Of a DNA stretch of 20,284 bases, positions 7,873 to 15,634 are shown piece by piece. The notes under the pieces are model-generated. The model was not told where the DNA came from and ran no database searches. It saw only the letters and a list, made by a program, of their open reading frames with translations. Position 1 is the first letter of the stretch; every line of letters starts with the position of its first letter. This DNA is from Loktanella sp. (GTDB taxonomy: Bacteria > Pseudomonadota > Alphaproteobacteria > Rhodobacterales > Rhodobacteraceae). A program made the translations under genes and the position numbers. Location of the stretch: positions 1 through 20,284 of the forward strand of contig PUNR01000028.1 of the NCBI GenBank assembly GCA_003551805.1. The letters run 5' to 3'.

Positions 7873-8887
7873 AGCATTTGTTCTGTGCCTGCTGCCTGTC
7901 ACCGCAACAGCCCAAGGGTTTGCGGGCCTTGGCACCGATGTCGACGGGTTTTCGACGCCCGCCCCCAACCCTGTCTTTGATTTCCCTGCCGATCACGGCC
8001 CGCACCCCGATTACCGGATCGAATGGTGGTACCTGACCGCCAATCTGGAAGATGCTGACGGCACGCCTTACGGCCTGCAATGGACATTGTTCCGTTCCGC
8101 CCTTGCGCCCTATGACGTCGAGGGCTGGCAAAGCCCGCAGCTGTGGATGGGCCATGCCGCGGTGACCACTGAAACCGATCATTTCGTCGCTGAACGCCTT
8201 GCGCGTGGGGGTATCGGGCAGGCGGGTGTCGTGGCCGACCCCTTCAACGCGTGGATCGACGATTGGGCGCTGGAAGGTGATTGGCAGATGATGCAGATGC
8301 GTGCCAGCGGCACTGATTTCGCCTATCAGATGGACCTGACCGCCAACGGCCCTTTGGTGTTTCATGGTGATGGCGGTTATTCGGTGAAATCGGCTGCGGG
8401 GCAGGCGTCTTATTACTATTCGCAGCCGTTTTTCGATATCTCCGGCACGCTACAACTGCCGACGGGTGATGTAGAGGTCACGGGCAGCGCGTGGCTTGAC
8501 CGCGAATGGTCGTCGCAGCCTTTGGCGGAAAACCAGACCGGTTGGGACTGGTTTTCGCTGTCGTTCGACGATGGTGACAAGCTGATGGGTTTCCGGCTGC
8601 AGCAGGACGACGGGATGAATTACACCTCTGCCACATGGATCACCGCGGATGGTGACGCGACACCTTATCCCGACGGTGCGTTGCAGGTTGAACCGCTTGG
8701 CCTGAATGCGGCAGATGTGCCGGTGCGCTGGCGGCTGACCTTGCCTGATCGCGGGGTCGATGTGACGGTGCAAGCGATCAACGACGATGCATGGATGGCG
8801 ACCAGCGTGCCATATTGGGAAGGGCCTGTGACCTTCGAAGGCACCCACCAAGGGCGCGGATATCTGGAGATGACGGGCTATGAATAA
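7862..8887 (+). CDS. AttH / CrtC-like lipocalin-domain protein, exported
   Basis: Protein of 341 residues of the AttH/carotenoid 1,2-hydratase (CrtC) superfamily, two tandem lipocalin-like beta-barrels. Family marks are RIEWWYLTANL near residues 50-60 and the central SAWLDREWSSQPL, with many Trp in barrel strands. The N-terminus is a short signal peptide ending near TATAQG, so the protein should be periplasmic or outer-membrane associated. CrtC enzymes hydrate carotenoids, but the AttH branch, next to ABC genes, has no established reaction; no other carotenoid genes are seen here. I chose ATG 7862 over the TTG two codons earlier. It overlaps the permease by 11 bp and the next gene by 8 bp, so all are likely made together. 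A lipid-binding or lipid-modifying partner of the ABC system is the plausible role. Confidence 0.88.
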   Translation: MNAKAFVLCLLPVTATAQGFAGLGTDVDGFSTPAPNPVFDFPADHGPHPDYRIEWWYLTANLEDADGTPYGLQWTLFRSALAPYDVEGWQSPQLWMGHAAVTTETDHFVAERLARGGIGQAGVVADPFNAWIDDWALEGDWQMMQMRASGTDFAYQMDLTANGPLVFHGDGGYSVKSAAGQASYYYSQPFFDISGTLQLPTGDVEVTGSAWLDREWSSQPLAENQTGWDWFSLSFDDGDKLMGFRLQQDDGMNYTSATWITADGDATPYPDGALQVEPLGLNAADVPVRWRLTLPDRGVDVTVQAINDDAWMATSVPYWEGPVTFEGTHQGRGYLEMTGYE

Positions 8888-9437
8888 CTGGTTTGAAACG
8901 CTGGACGGCATGCGTGCGCAAGCTTGGGACTTGTTCGCCGCAGGCGTGCGCGACGCGACCCACCCTTGCCGGTTGCCGACAATCTGCACTGTAACCCCTG
9001 ATGGCTGGCCAGATGCACGGACGATGGTGCTGCGCGGTGCCGATCCGGTGGCAGGGGTGGTGATGCTGCATACCGATCTTTATTCAACCAAGCTTGCCAG
9101 CTTGCGCCAAACGCCCCGCGTGGCGTTGCATGTGTGGGATGCAGCCGCAGCCTTGCAGATCAGGCTACAGGCCGAGGTGACGATCAGCAGCGGCGATTCT
9201 GTGCGCGCGCTCTGGGATAAAATCCCCGACCACGCGCGGCAAAGCTACGGCGTCACGCCGCCGCCCGGTACGGCGATTGCGGATGCGCTGGATTACGTCA
9301 AATCGCCGGACCCCGCGACCTTTGCCGTTCTGGCTTGCCGCGTGATGCAGGTTGATCTGGTCCATCTGGGTGACCGGCACCGGCGCGCCGCTTATTCACG
9401 AAGCGATGATTGGGCAGGACAGTGGCTATCGCCGTGA
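8880..9437 (+). CDS. Pyridoxamine 5'-phosphate oxidase-family flavoprotein
   Basis: Split-barrel FMN-binding protein of 185 residues, related to pyridoxamine 5'-phosphate oxidase (PdxH). The pattern CRLPTICTV, then DARTMVLRG, then YSTKLASLRQTPRVALHVWD, follows the PdxH scaffold, in which these strands and the Arg/Lys/Ser residues hold the FMN phosphate. It lacks the C-terminal substrate-binding block of true PdxH, so it fits the Alr4036-like branch of unknown substrate. I would not call it pdxH. No signal peptide, so cytoplasmic. Its ATG overlaps the end of the AttH-like gene by 8 bp, and the SelD fusion starts 21 bp after its stop, which puts it inside one apparent operon. A redox role is likely; which compound it acts on cannot be told. 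Confidence 0.8.
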   Translation: MNNWFETLDGMRAQAWDLFAAGVRDATHPCRLPTICTVTPDGWPDARTMVLRGADPVAGVVMLHTDLYSTKLASLRQTPRVALHVWDAAAALQIRLQAEVTISSGDSVRALWDKIPDHARQSYGVTPPPGTAIADALDYVKSPDPATFAVLACRVMQVDLVHLGDRHRRAAYSRSDDWAGQWLSP

Positions 9438-9458
9438 CATGGGGCGCGCTAGGTCAGC

Positions 9459-11558
9459 ATGATGGATAAATTACCCCTTACTCGTGACCTTGTGCTGATC
9501 GGCGGCGGCCATACCCACGCGCTTGTGCTGCGCAAATGGGGTATGCGGCCACTGGCGGGGGTGCGGGTGACTGTTATCAACCCCGGACCGACAGCGCCTT
9601 ATTCGGGGATGTTGCCGGGGTTTGTGGCGGGACATTACAGCCGTGACGAGTTGGATATCGATCTGGTCAAACTCTCACGGTTTGCCGGTGCGCGGATTAT
9701 CAATGGCGCGGTGACCGGCATTGACCGCGCGGCACGCACAGTCACCGTGCCGGGGCGTCCGCCCATAGGGTATGACGCGCTGGCGATTGATGTGGGCATC
9801 ACGTCAGATATGCCCGACCTGCCGGGCTTTGCCGCACATGGCGTGCCTGCCAAACCGCTTGGCGCATTTGCGCGGGCGTGGGACAGCTATCGCACCAGCG
9901 ACCAGCCCGCCCGCATCGCGGTGATCGGCGGCGGCGTCGCAGGCGCAGAGCTGGCTTTGGCGATGGCCCATGCCCTGCGCGACCGCGCGCCAAAGATCAG
10001 CATCATCGACCGCGGGCGCCCCTTGGCCGCCTTGGGCTACAAAGCGCGACAAAGAATGCTGGGCGCTTTGGCCGATCACGCGATCGATGTGATCGAGGAT
10101 GCCGAGGTCACCCAGATTTTCGCGCAAGGCGTGGTGCTGAAAGACGGGCGCATGATCCACAGCGATTTCACCACCGGCGCTGCCGGGGCCAAGCCGCATG
10201 ACTGGATCGCGCAGACAGGGCTCGACCTGCATGAAGGGTTCATCCGCGTCGATGCCAACCTGCAAAGCAGCGACCCCGCGATCTTTGCCGTCGGTGATTG
10301 CGCGCATATGGCCGCCAGCCCGCGCCCCAAGGCGGGGGTCTATGCCGTGCGTCAGGCGCCGGTCCTGTACGACAACCTGCGTGCTGTGCTGTCGGGGGGG
10401 CGTCTGCGCCCCTACACCCCGCAGCGCGATTACCTCAAGCTGATCTCTTTGGGTGGCAAATCTGCGCTGGCGGAAAAGTTCGGTACCACTTGGCAGGGCG
10501 GGCTGCTTTGGCGATTGAAAGACCGGATCGACCGCAAGTTCATGACCCAGTTCGATGACCTGCCCGCAATGGCTGCGCCGACGCCACCCAAGATCGCCGC
10601 ATCCGGAATGGCAGAGGCGCTGGGCGACAAACCCATGTGCGGTGGATGCGGGGCAAAGGTTGGCCGTGCAGCTTTGCAAACAACGCTGGGTGCCGTTTTC
10701 GGCGATGACGCCGCCGAGGTGCAGCCGGGGCAGGTCATCACCACGGATCATCTGCGCACGCTGGTCGCTGATCCGGTCATGATGACGCGGATTGCCGCGA
10801 TCCATGCGCTCGGCGACATCTGGGCAATGGGTGCAACCCCGCAAGCCGCCACGGCGCAGATCATCCTGCCAAGGATGATCGCCCACCTACAGCAGCGTAC
10901 CATGGCCGAGATCATGGCCACCGCAACAGCAGTGATGACACAGGCAGGCGCACGGATCGTTGGCGGGCATACATCGCTGGGCGATGAGGTGACGATAGGT
11001 TTCACCATCACCGGACTGACCAAGCGCCCGGTTACGCTGGGCGGCGCACAGGTTGGCGATGCGCTGATCCTGACCAAACCCATCGGCAGCGGCACGATCA
11101 TGGCAGCTGACATGGCAGGGCAGGCGCGCGGTGCGGATGTGATGGCCTGCCTTGATCTGATGGTGCAATCACAATCCGATGCCGCAGCGATCTTGCGTGA
11201 TGCCCATGCGATGACGGATGTCACAGGCTTTGGCCTGCTGGGGCATTTGCGGGGGATCTGTGATGCCTCTGGCACGGGCGCAATACTTGACTGGGCGCAG
11301 GTGCCGTTCATGCAAGGCGCTGCCGATCTGTCGGCCAAGAGCGTCAGGTCCAGCCTGTTTGCCGATAATCAGGCAGGCGCGGGGGGCATTTCCGGCACGG
11401 TGCATGATCTGGGCTATGATCCGCAAACTGCGGGCGGGCTGCTCGCCGCAGTCGCGGCTGACACGGCTGAAGATTGCCTGACCCGTCTGAATACCGCAGG
11501 CTATTGTGCTGCAATCATCGGCCATATCACGGCGAACAGCGATATCAGCTGTCGCTGA
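9459..11558 (+). CDS. selD: Pyridine nucleotide-disulfide oxidoreductase fused to selenide, water dikinase
   Basis: Two-domain protein of 699 residues. Residues 1 to about 380 are an NDH-2-like FAD/NAD(P) oxidoreductase: FAD motif LIGGGHTHA at 13-21, second Rossmann VIGGGVAGAE at about 155-164, and AVGDCA at 277-282. From about 385 on is SelD, which makes selenophosphate from selenide and ATP. Its glycine-rich loop CGGCGAK is at 394-400; Cys397 aligns with catalytic Cys17 of E. coli SelD and Lys400 with Lys20. Further SelD blocks are GGHTSLGDE, TDVTGFGLLGHL and DPQTAGGLL. Codon 397 is TGC, so no selenocysteine is needed. This fusion is known in some alphaproteobacteria and cyanobacteria; the N-terminal domain may supply or control reduced selenium, but that is inference. 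It ends tail to tail with selU, overlapping by 14 bp. Confidence 0.94.
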   Translation: MMDKLPLTRDLVLIGGGHTHALVLRKWGMRPLAGVRVTVINPGPTAPYSGMLPGFVAGHYSRDELDIDLVKLSRFAGARIINGAVTGIDRAARTVTVPGRPPIGYDALAIDVGITSDMPDLPGFAAHGVPAKPLGAFARAWDSYRTSDQPARIAVIGGGVAGAELALAMAHALRDRAPKISIIDRGRPLAALGYKARQRMLGALADHAIDVIEDAEVTQIFAQGVVLKDGRMIHSDFTTGAAGAKPHDWIAQTGLDLHEGFIRVDANLQSSDPAIFAVGDCAHMAASPRPKAGVYAVRQAPVLYDNLRAVLSGGRLRPYTPQRDYLKLISLGGKSALAEKFGTTWQGGLLWRLKDRIDRKFMTQFDDLPAMAAPTPPKIAASGMAEALGDKPMCGGCGAKVGRAALQTTLGAVFGDDAAEVQPGQVITTDHLRTLVADPVMMTRIAAIHALGDIWAMGATPQAATAQIILPRMIAHLQQRTMAEIMATATAVMTQAGARIVGGHTSLGDEVTIGFTITGLTKRPVTLGGAQVGDALILTKPIGSGTIMAADMAGQARGADVMACLDLMVQSQSDAAAILRDAHAMTDVTGFGLLGHLRGICDASGTGAILDWAQVPFMQGAADLSAKSVRSSLFADNQAGAGGISGTVHDLGYDPQTAGGLLAAVAADTAEDCLTRLNTAGYCAAIIGHITANSDISCR

Positions 11559-12597
11559 CCAGCGGCAGAATCGCCGCGACAAGGCGTTCCTGCCCCTTGT
11601 CATCAAGCGTCTCACTGGCAACATCGGCCAACACGCCATGTTCCACCACACGCCGGGATTTCGCATAAGCAGGGTCGTAATGCTGGGCCATCAGCGCCGC
11701 GGCAAAACCCGTCAGATCGCCTGTGCGCAACAGATCAAGCCAGCCATCCACCACGTCATGCCCGCGCACATAGCGCAGCGGTGCAAGCCTGCGCGCCATG
11801 TCATCGCGATCAGCGGCGATATCAACATAAGCCTGCGCCAGATAGGCCGCGCGCGCAGCAAGCGGTGCGCGCACGACGATCCGCTGGGCGGCACACATTG
11901 CGGACCATAGCGCTGGCGGGATCACCAGCCGCCCGATTTTGCTGCTTTCTGCTTCGACGAGCACGGGGCGGGCAGGGTCAAGGCGATGCAGGGCAAGGGC
12001 TATCCGCGTCTCGAACGCGCGCTGTGACGGCTGCCCAAGGTCGTGGCCCCCTAAAAGAGACCCGCGATGATCGGCCAAAGCCTCCAGGTCGATAGTTTGC
12101 ACGCCTGCCGCGGCCAAGCGGGTCAGCAGCGCGGTTTTGGCGGTGCCGGTATTACCATCCAGCAGGATCATCCGGTGCGGCAGTGATGTGTCATAAACGG
12201 CTTGGCGCACCAGCCCGCGGAATGTCTGATAGCCGCCTTGCACGGTCTGCGCCCGCCAGCCGATCTGCGACAGGATCGACGCGAAGGACCCGGATCGCTG
12301 CCCACCCCGCCAGCAATGGACCAGCGGCTGCCACGCCCCGTCCTTATCCGCCATCGCCTGCGCGATATGGTCGGCAACATTGCGTGCCACCAGCGATGCG
12401 CCCAGTTTGCGGGCCTCGAACGGGCTGATTTGTTTGTAGATCGTCCCAACGCGGGCACGTTCATCGTTTGACAGGGCGGGCAGGTTGATCGCACCGGGGA
12501 TATGGTCAATCGCAAATTCCGCAGGCGAACGCACGTCGATCACGGTGTCGCAACCGTGGTTCAGGATATCGCTTAAAGTTTGGAAACTGGTCACCAT
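11545..12597 (-). CDS. mnmH: tRNA 2-selenouridine synthase (SelU/MnmH)
   Basis: Enzyme of 350 residues that converts 2-thiouridine to 2-selenouridine at wobble position 34 of tRNAs for Lys, Glu and Gln, using selenophosphate and passing through a geranylated intermediate. The N-terminal rhodanese domain carries VIDVRSPAEF at 19-28 and the active-site loop HCWRGGQRS at 94-102, with catalytic Cys95. The C-terminal P-loop domain has GNTGTAKT at 148-155. Both halves are complete and length is normal. The ATG at 12597 has a GAAGG ribosome-binding site. The gene overlaps the 3' end of selD by 14 bp in the opposite direction, so its substrate-maker is next door though not in the same operon. It starts 75 bp downstream of the serA stop, beyond a strong terminator, so it probably has its own promoter. 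Confidence 0.95.
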   Translation of the reverse strand: MVTSFQTLSDILNHGCDTVIDVRSPAEFAIDHIPGAINLPALSNDERARVGTIYKQISPFEARKLGASLVARNVADHIAQAMADKDGAWQPLVHCWRGGQRSGSFASILSQIGWRAQTVQGGYQTFRGLVRQAVYDTSLPHRMILLDGNTGTAKTALLTRLAAAGVQTIDLEALADHRGSLLGGHDLGQPSQRAFETRIALALHRLDPARPVLVEAESSKIGRLVIPPALWSAMCAAQRIVVRAPLAARAAYLAQAYVDIAADRDDMARRLAPLRYVRGHDVVDGWLDLLRTGDLTGFAAALMAQHYDPAYAKSRRVVEHGVLADVASETLDDKGQERLVAAILPLVSDS

Positions 12598-12633
12598 GCA
12601 GCCTTCTATCGCGACGGCCTGTGGTGTGAAAGG

Positions 12634-12664
12634 CCCCCGCGCTGCGGCATGTGCAGCGCGGGGG
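12634..12664 (-). terminator. Strong hairpin terminator after serA
   Basis: A perfect 12-bp GC-rich stem (CCCCCGCGCTGC at 12634-12645 and GCAGCGCGGGGG at 12653-12664) with a 7-base loop starts 7 bases after the serA stop. On the minus strand it is followed by CCTTTCAC, a short and imperfect U-run. It should end serC-serA transcription and insulate selU, which reads in the same direction. Confidence 0.75.
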
Positions 12665-12671
12665 CGGTTGG

Positions 12672-14264
12672 TCAGATATCAAATCGCAGCGGCTTGATCT
12701 GCTTGAATTTACCGGTCGCGCGTAGCTCTGAAATCGCTACTTCCGGCAGTGGCTCGTCAAGGTAAAGCAGCGCGATGGCTTCGGCTTTGGCTTCGGCGCG
12801 GCCAAGGGTGAAGTTGGCGATGTTGACGTCGTTATTGCCAAGGATAGTGCCCAGCAGACCAATGATACCAGGGGTATCGTTGTTGGTCGTATAGGCCATA
12901 TGTGCCCCGATCTCGGCGTCGATGTTGATGCCTTTGATCTGGATGAAACGCGGCTTGCCGTCGCTGAACACGGTGCCCGCAATCGACCGTTCACGGCTTT
13001 CGGTGACCACGGTGACTTTGATGTAACCATCGAATGTGCCGGACTGGTCCTGCTTGGTGGTCGAAATCTTGACCCCGCGTTCCTTCGCCATCACCGGTGC
13101 CGATACCATGTTCACGTCAGGGTTGGTCGCTTTCATGATCCCCGCGATGGTCGACGCCGTCAGCGCCTTGAGGTTCATTTCCGATGCTTCACCATCAAAC
13201 AGGATATTGATCGCGACAATCGGGTCATCCGTCATCTGGCCAATGAAATTGCCCAGATGGCCGGACAGCTTGATCCATGGCCCCATGATCTTGGCTTCTT
13301 CGGCGGTGACCGACGGCATGTTCAGCGCGTTGCTGACAGCGCCGGTCAGCAGGTAATCCGACATCTGTTCTGCGACCTGCAAGGCGACGTTTTCCTGCGC
13401 CTCGGTGGTCGCGGCCCCAAGGTGGGGTGTCACGACGACATTAGGCAGGTTGAACAGCGGGCTGTCGGTGGCGGGTTCCACGGCGAACACGTCAAACGCG
13501 GCACCTGCGACATGGCCTGCCTTCAGCGCATCGGCCAAAGCTTCTTCATCCACCAGACCGCCACGGGCGCAGTTGACGATGCGCACGCCCTTTTTCAGCT
13601 TGGCGATGTTTTCACGCGACAGGATGTTGCGGGTCTGGTCGGTCAGCGGGACGTGCATGGTGATGAAATCAGCACGCGCCAGCAGATCGTCAAGCTCGAC
13701 CTTTTCGACGCCGATCTCGGTCGCGCGGTCCTCGGACAGGAATGGGTCATAAGCCACAACCTTCATCCGCAGACCCAGCGCACGGTCGATCACAATGGAC
13801 CCGATATTGCCCGCGCCGATAACGCCCAGCGTCTTTCCCGTCAGTTCCACACCCATGAATCGGGACTTTTCCCATTTGCCTGCATGGGTGGATGCGTTCG
13901 CCTCGGGGATCTGGCGCGCGACAGCCATCATCAGCGAAATCGCATGTTCGGCGGTCGTGATCGAATTGCCGAAAGGCGTGTTCATCACGATGATGCCCTT
14001 TTTCGACGCAGCAGGGATATCGACGTTATCAACACCGATACCGGCACGGCCGATCACCTTGAGGTTGGTGGCTGCCGCGATGATCTTTTCAGTCGCCTTG
14101 GTCGCGGACCGGATCGCCAGACCGTCGTAATTGCCGATGATTTCCAGCAGCTTGTCCTTGTCTTTGCCAAGCTTGGGCTGGAAATCCACGTCAATGCCGC
14201 GATCTTTGAAGATCTGCACAGCGGCTTCGGAAAGTTCGTCGGAAATAAGCACTTTGGGGGCCAT
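12672..14264 (-). CDS. serA: D-3-phosphoglycerate dehydrogenase
   Basis: First step of serine synthesis: oxidises 3-phosphoglycerate to 3-phosphohydroxypyruvate with NAD. At 530 residues it is the long (type I) form with an extra intervening domain and a C-terminal ACT domain. The NAD-binding loop GAGNIG is at 150-155. Catalytic Arg234 lies in NCARGGLVD, Glu263 in DVFAVEPA, and His281 in VVVTPHLGAA. The intervening domain spans about 320-450 and the ACT domain, with DTPGIIGLLGTILG, lies near the end, consistent with serine feedback control as in other long SerA proteins. The ATG at 14264 is preceded by GAGGAGC. It is the second gene of the serC-serA operon, 54 bp after serC with a hairpin in the gap, and is closed by a strong terminator. 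Confidence 0.96.
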   Translation of the reverse strand: MAPKVLISDELSEAAVQIFKDRGIDVDFQPKLGKDKDKLLEIIGNYDGLAIRSATKATEKIIAAATNLKVIGRAGIGVDNVDIPAASKKGIIVMNTPFGNSITTAEHAISLMMAVARQIPEANASTHAGKWEKSRFMGVELTGKTLGVIGAGNIGSIVIDRALGLRMKVVAYDPFLSEDRATEIGVEKVELDDLLARADFITMHVPLTDQTRNILSRENIAKLKKGVRIVNCARGGLVDEEALADALKAGHVAGAAFDVFAVEPATDSPLFNLPNVVVTPHLGAATTEAQENVALQVAEQMSDYLLTGAVSNALNMPSVTAEEAKIMGPWIKLSGHLGNFIGQMTDDPIVAINILFDGEASEMNLKALTASTIAGIMKATNPDVNMVSAPVMAKERGVKISTTKQDQSGTFDGYIKVTVVTESRERSIAGTVFSDGKPRFIQIKGINIDAEIGAHMAYTTNNDTPGIIGLLGTILGNNDVNIANFTLGRAEAKAEAIALLYLDEPLPEVAISELRATGKFKQIKPLRFDI

Positions 14265-14300
14265 GATGGCGCTCCTCTATCAAATGAAAATGGGGGGTGA

Positions 14301-14318
14301 GCCGGGGTGAACCCCGGC
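14301..14318 (-). repeat. Hairpin between serC and serA, REP-like
   Basis: GCCGGGG (14301-14307) and CCCCGGC (14312-14318) form a perfect 7-bp stem around a 4-base loop. It begins directly at the end of the serC stop codon. On the coding strand the downstream bases are TCACCCCCCATTTTCATTTG, not a clean U-run, so a full terminator is doubtful. It may act as an attenuator, as a 3'-end RNA stabiliser making more SerC than SerA, or as one copy of a dispersed palindromic repeat. Confidence 0.5.
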
Positions 14319-15458
14319 CTACGCGTTGATCTCGGCTTCGAAGGCCCATGTCAGCCACGGCAGCATGGCTTCGATGTCGGATGTTTCCACCGTCGCACCG
14401 CACCAGATCCGCAGACCGGCAGGCGCATCGCGATACGCCCCGATATCCAGCGCAATATTCTCGGCCTCCAGCCGTTTCGCGACAGCCTTGGCAAAGGCCG
14501 CACCATCCTTGATCCGGTCATCGGTGAACTTCAGGCAGACCGATGTGTTGGACCGTGTCGCCGGATCAACCGCCAGATTGGCGATCCAATCGTTCGCAGC
14601 GCAGAAATTCCAGATCGCACGCGCATTGGCATTGGCGCGGTGGATCAGCGCGTCAAGACCGCCGATGGACCGGCCCCATTTCAGCGCGACCAGATAATCC
14701 TCGACCGCCAGCATCGACGGGGTATTGATCGTTTCACCCTTGAAGATGCCTTCGATCAACTTGCCTTTTGATGTCAGACGGAAAATCTTGGGCAGTGGCC
14801 ATGCGGGGGTATAGCTTTCCAGCCGTTCAACAGCACGCGGGCTCAGGATCAGCATGCCATGTGCGGCCTCACCGCCCATGACCTTTTGCCAGCTGAACGT
14901 GGTCACATCCAGCTTGTCCCAAGGCAGTTCCTGCGCAAAAGCGGCAGAGGTCGCATCACACAGCGTCAGTCCAGCGCGATCATCGGGGATCATATCGCCA
15001 TTGGCCATCCGCACGCCGGATGTCGTGCCGTTCCATGTAAAGCAGACATCATTGTCGTAATTCAGCGCTGCCATATCGACGATCTCGCCGTAAGGCGCTT
15101 CATGTACTGTGGCGTCGATTTTCAGCTGTTTGACCACATCCGTGACCCAGCCCGCGCCAAAGCTTTCCCATGCGACCATTTCGGCAGGCCGTTCGCCCAA
15201 CAGCGACCACATCGCCATTTCATAAGCGCCAGTATCGGACGCAGGTACAATCCCGATGCGGTAATCCGCAGGCACGCCCAGAATCTCGCGGGTCAGGTCG
15301 ATGGCCTCGGCCAGTTTGGATTTGCCAACGCTGGCACGGTGCGACCGGCCCAAGGGGGCGTCGCGCAGGTCATCAAGTTTCCATGTGGGGGGTTTGGCAC
15401 AGGGGCCGGAAGAAAAACGCGGGTTTACAGGCCGCGCGGTCGGTTTGGTCGTCACCAT
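14319..15458 (-). CDS. serC: Phosphoserine aminotransferase
   Basis: Second step of serine synthesis: transfers the amino group of glutamate to 3-phosphohydroxypyruvate to give phosphoserine, with PLP; it can also serve pyridoxine synthesis. The 379-residue protein is of the alphaproteobacterial SerC type, beginning with NPRFSSGPCAKPP near residues 12-24. The PLP-binding Lys192 is in TTFSWQKVMGGE, and VPASDTGAYEMAMWSLLG at about 71-88 is the cofactor-phosphate region. All core parts are present. The ATG at 15458 has GAGAGG nine bases upstream, in the loop of a small predicted hairpin. It is the first gene of serC-serA and is divergent from serB across 176 bp, so the three serine genes share one control region. 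A structured leader lies directly before it. Confidence 0.96.
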   Translation of the reverse strand: MVTTKPTARPVNPRFSSGPCAKPPTWKLDDLRDAPLGRSHRASVGKSKLAEAIDLTREILGVPADYRIGIVPASDTGAYEMAMWSLLGERPAEMVAWESFGAGWVTDVVKQLKIDATVHEAPYGEIVDMAALNYDNDVCFTWNGTTSGVRMANGDMIPDDRAGLTLCDATSAAFAQELPWDKLDVTTFSWQKVMGGEAAHGMLILSPRAVERLESYTPAWPLPKIFRLTSKGKLIEGIFKGETINTPSMLAVEDYLVALKWGRSIGGLDALIHRANANARAIWNFCAANDWIANLAVDPATRSNTSVCLKFTDDRIKDGAAFAKAVAKRLEAENIALDIGAYRDAPAGLRIWCGATVETSDIEAMLPWLTWAFEAEINA

Positions 15459-15508
15459 TGCTGGTATCCTCTCAGATATATGCCCTTCGTTGGGGAAGGG
15501 TGTCCCAC
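15459..15508 (-). ncRNA. Structured serC leader, candidate serC RNA motif
   Basis: Read on the minus strand, the leader holds a 6-bp stem, CCCTTC and GAAGGG (15495-15500 with 15483-15488), around CCCAAC. Next comes a 4-bp stem TATC/GATA (15475-15478 with 15465-15468) whose loop contains most of the GAGAGG ribosome-binding site. A conserved cis-regulatory element called the serC motif is known upstream of serC-serA in alphaproteobacteria. Position and gene order fit, but I cannot compare it with the published model here, so the identification is tentative. Confidence 0.45.
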
Positions 15509-15514
15509 CGCCGC

Positions 15515-15542
15515 AGATAGAGCGTGCCGCCCACTTTCACAA
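15515..15542 (-). promoter_or_regulatory. Possible serC promoter
   Basis: On the minus strand TTGTGA (15537-15542) and CTATCT (15515-15520) are 16 bp apart. Initiation would fall near 15508, placing the leader hairpin at the very 5' end of the transcript. The match to consensus is moderate and the call relies partly on that placement. Confidence 0.3.
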
Positions 15543-15634
15543 TCACCAAAATGCCGCTAGACCGCCGCTTGACCCGCTTTTTGCGACATGCGTGCCGCCT
15601 ATCGGAAACGGCGCATCTGAAAAGGACGACCTAG

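Noticed and set aside
10638..10655. Possible selenocysteine in the SelD active site
   Set aside because: Both Cys codons in the loop (394 and 397) are TGC; no in-frame TGA is present in this region.
9804..10886. Open frame of 360 codons on the minus strand opposite the SelD fusion
   Set aside because: It lies wholly inside a gene with clear FAD and SelD motifs and has the odd, Cys/His/Arg-rich makeup of a shadow frame.
12900..14300. Long open frame (466 codons) on the plus strand opposite serA
   Set aside because: serA on the other strand has full domain and active-site evidence. The antisense frame is open because of GC-rich codon bias; its translation shows no family pattern.
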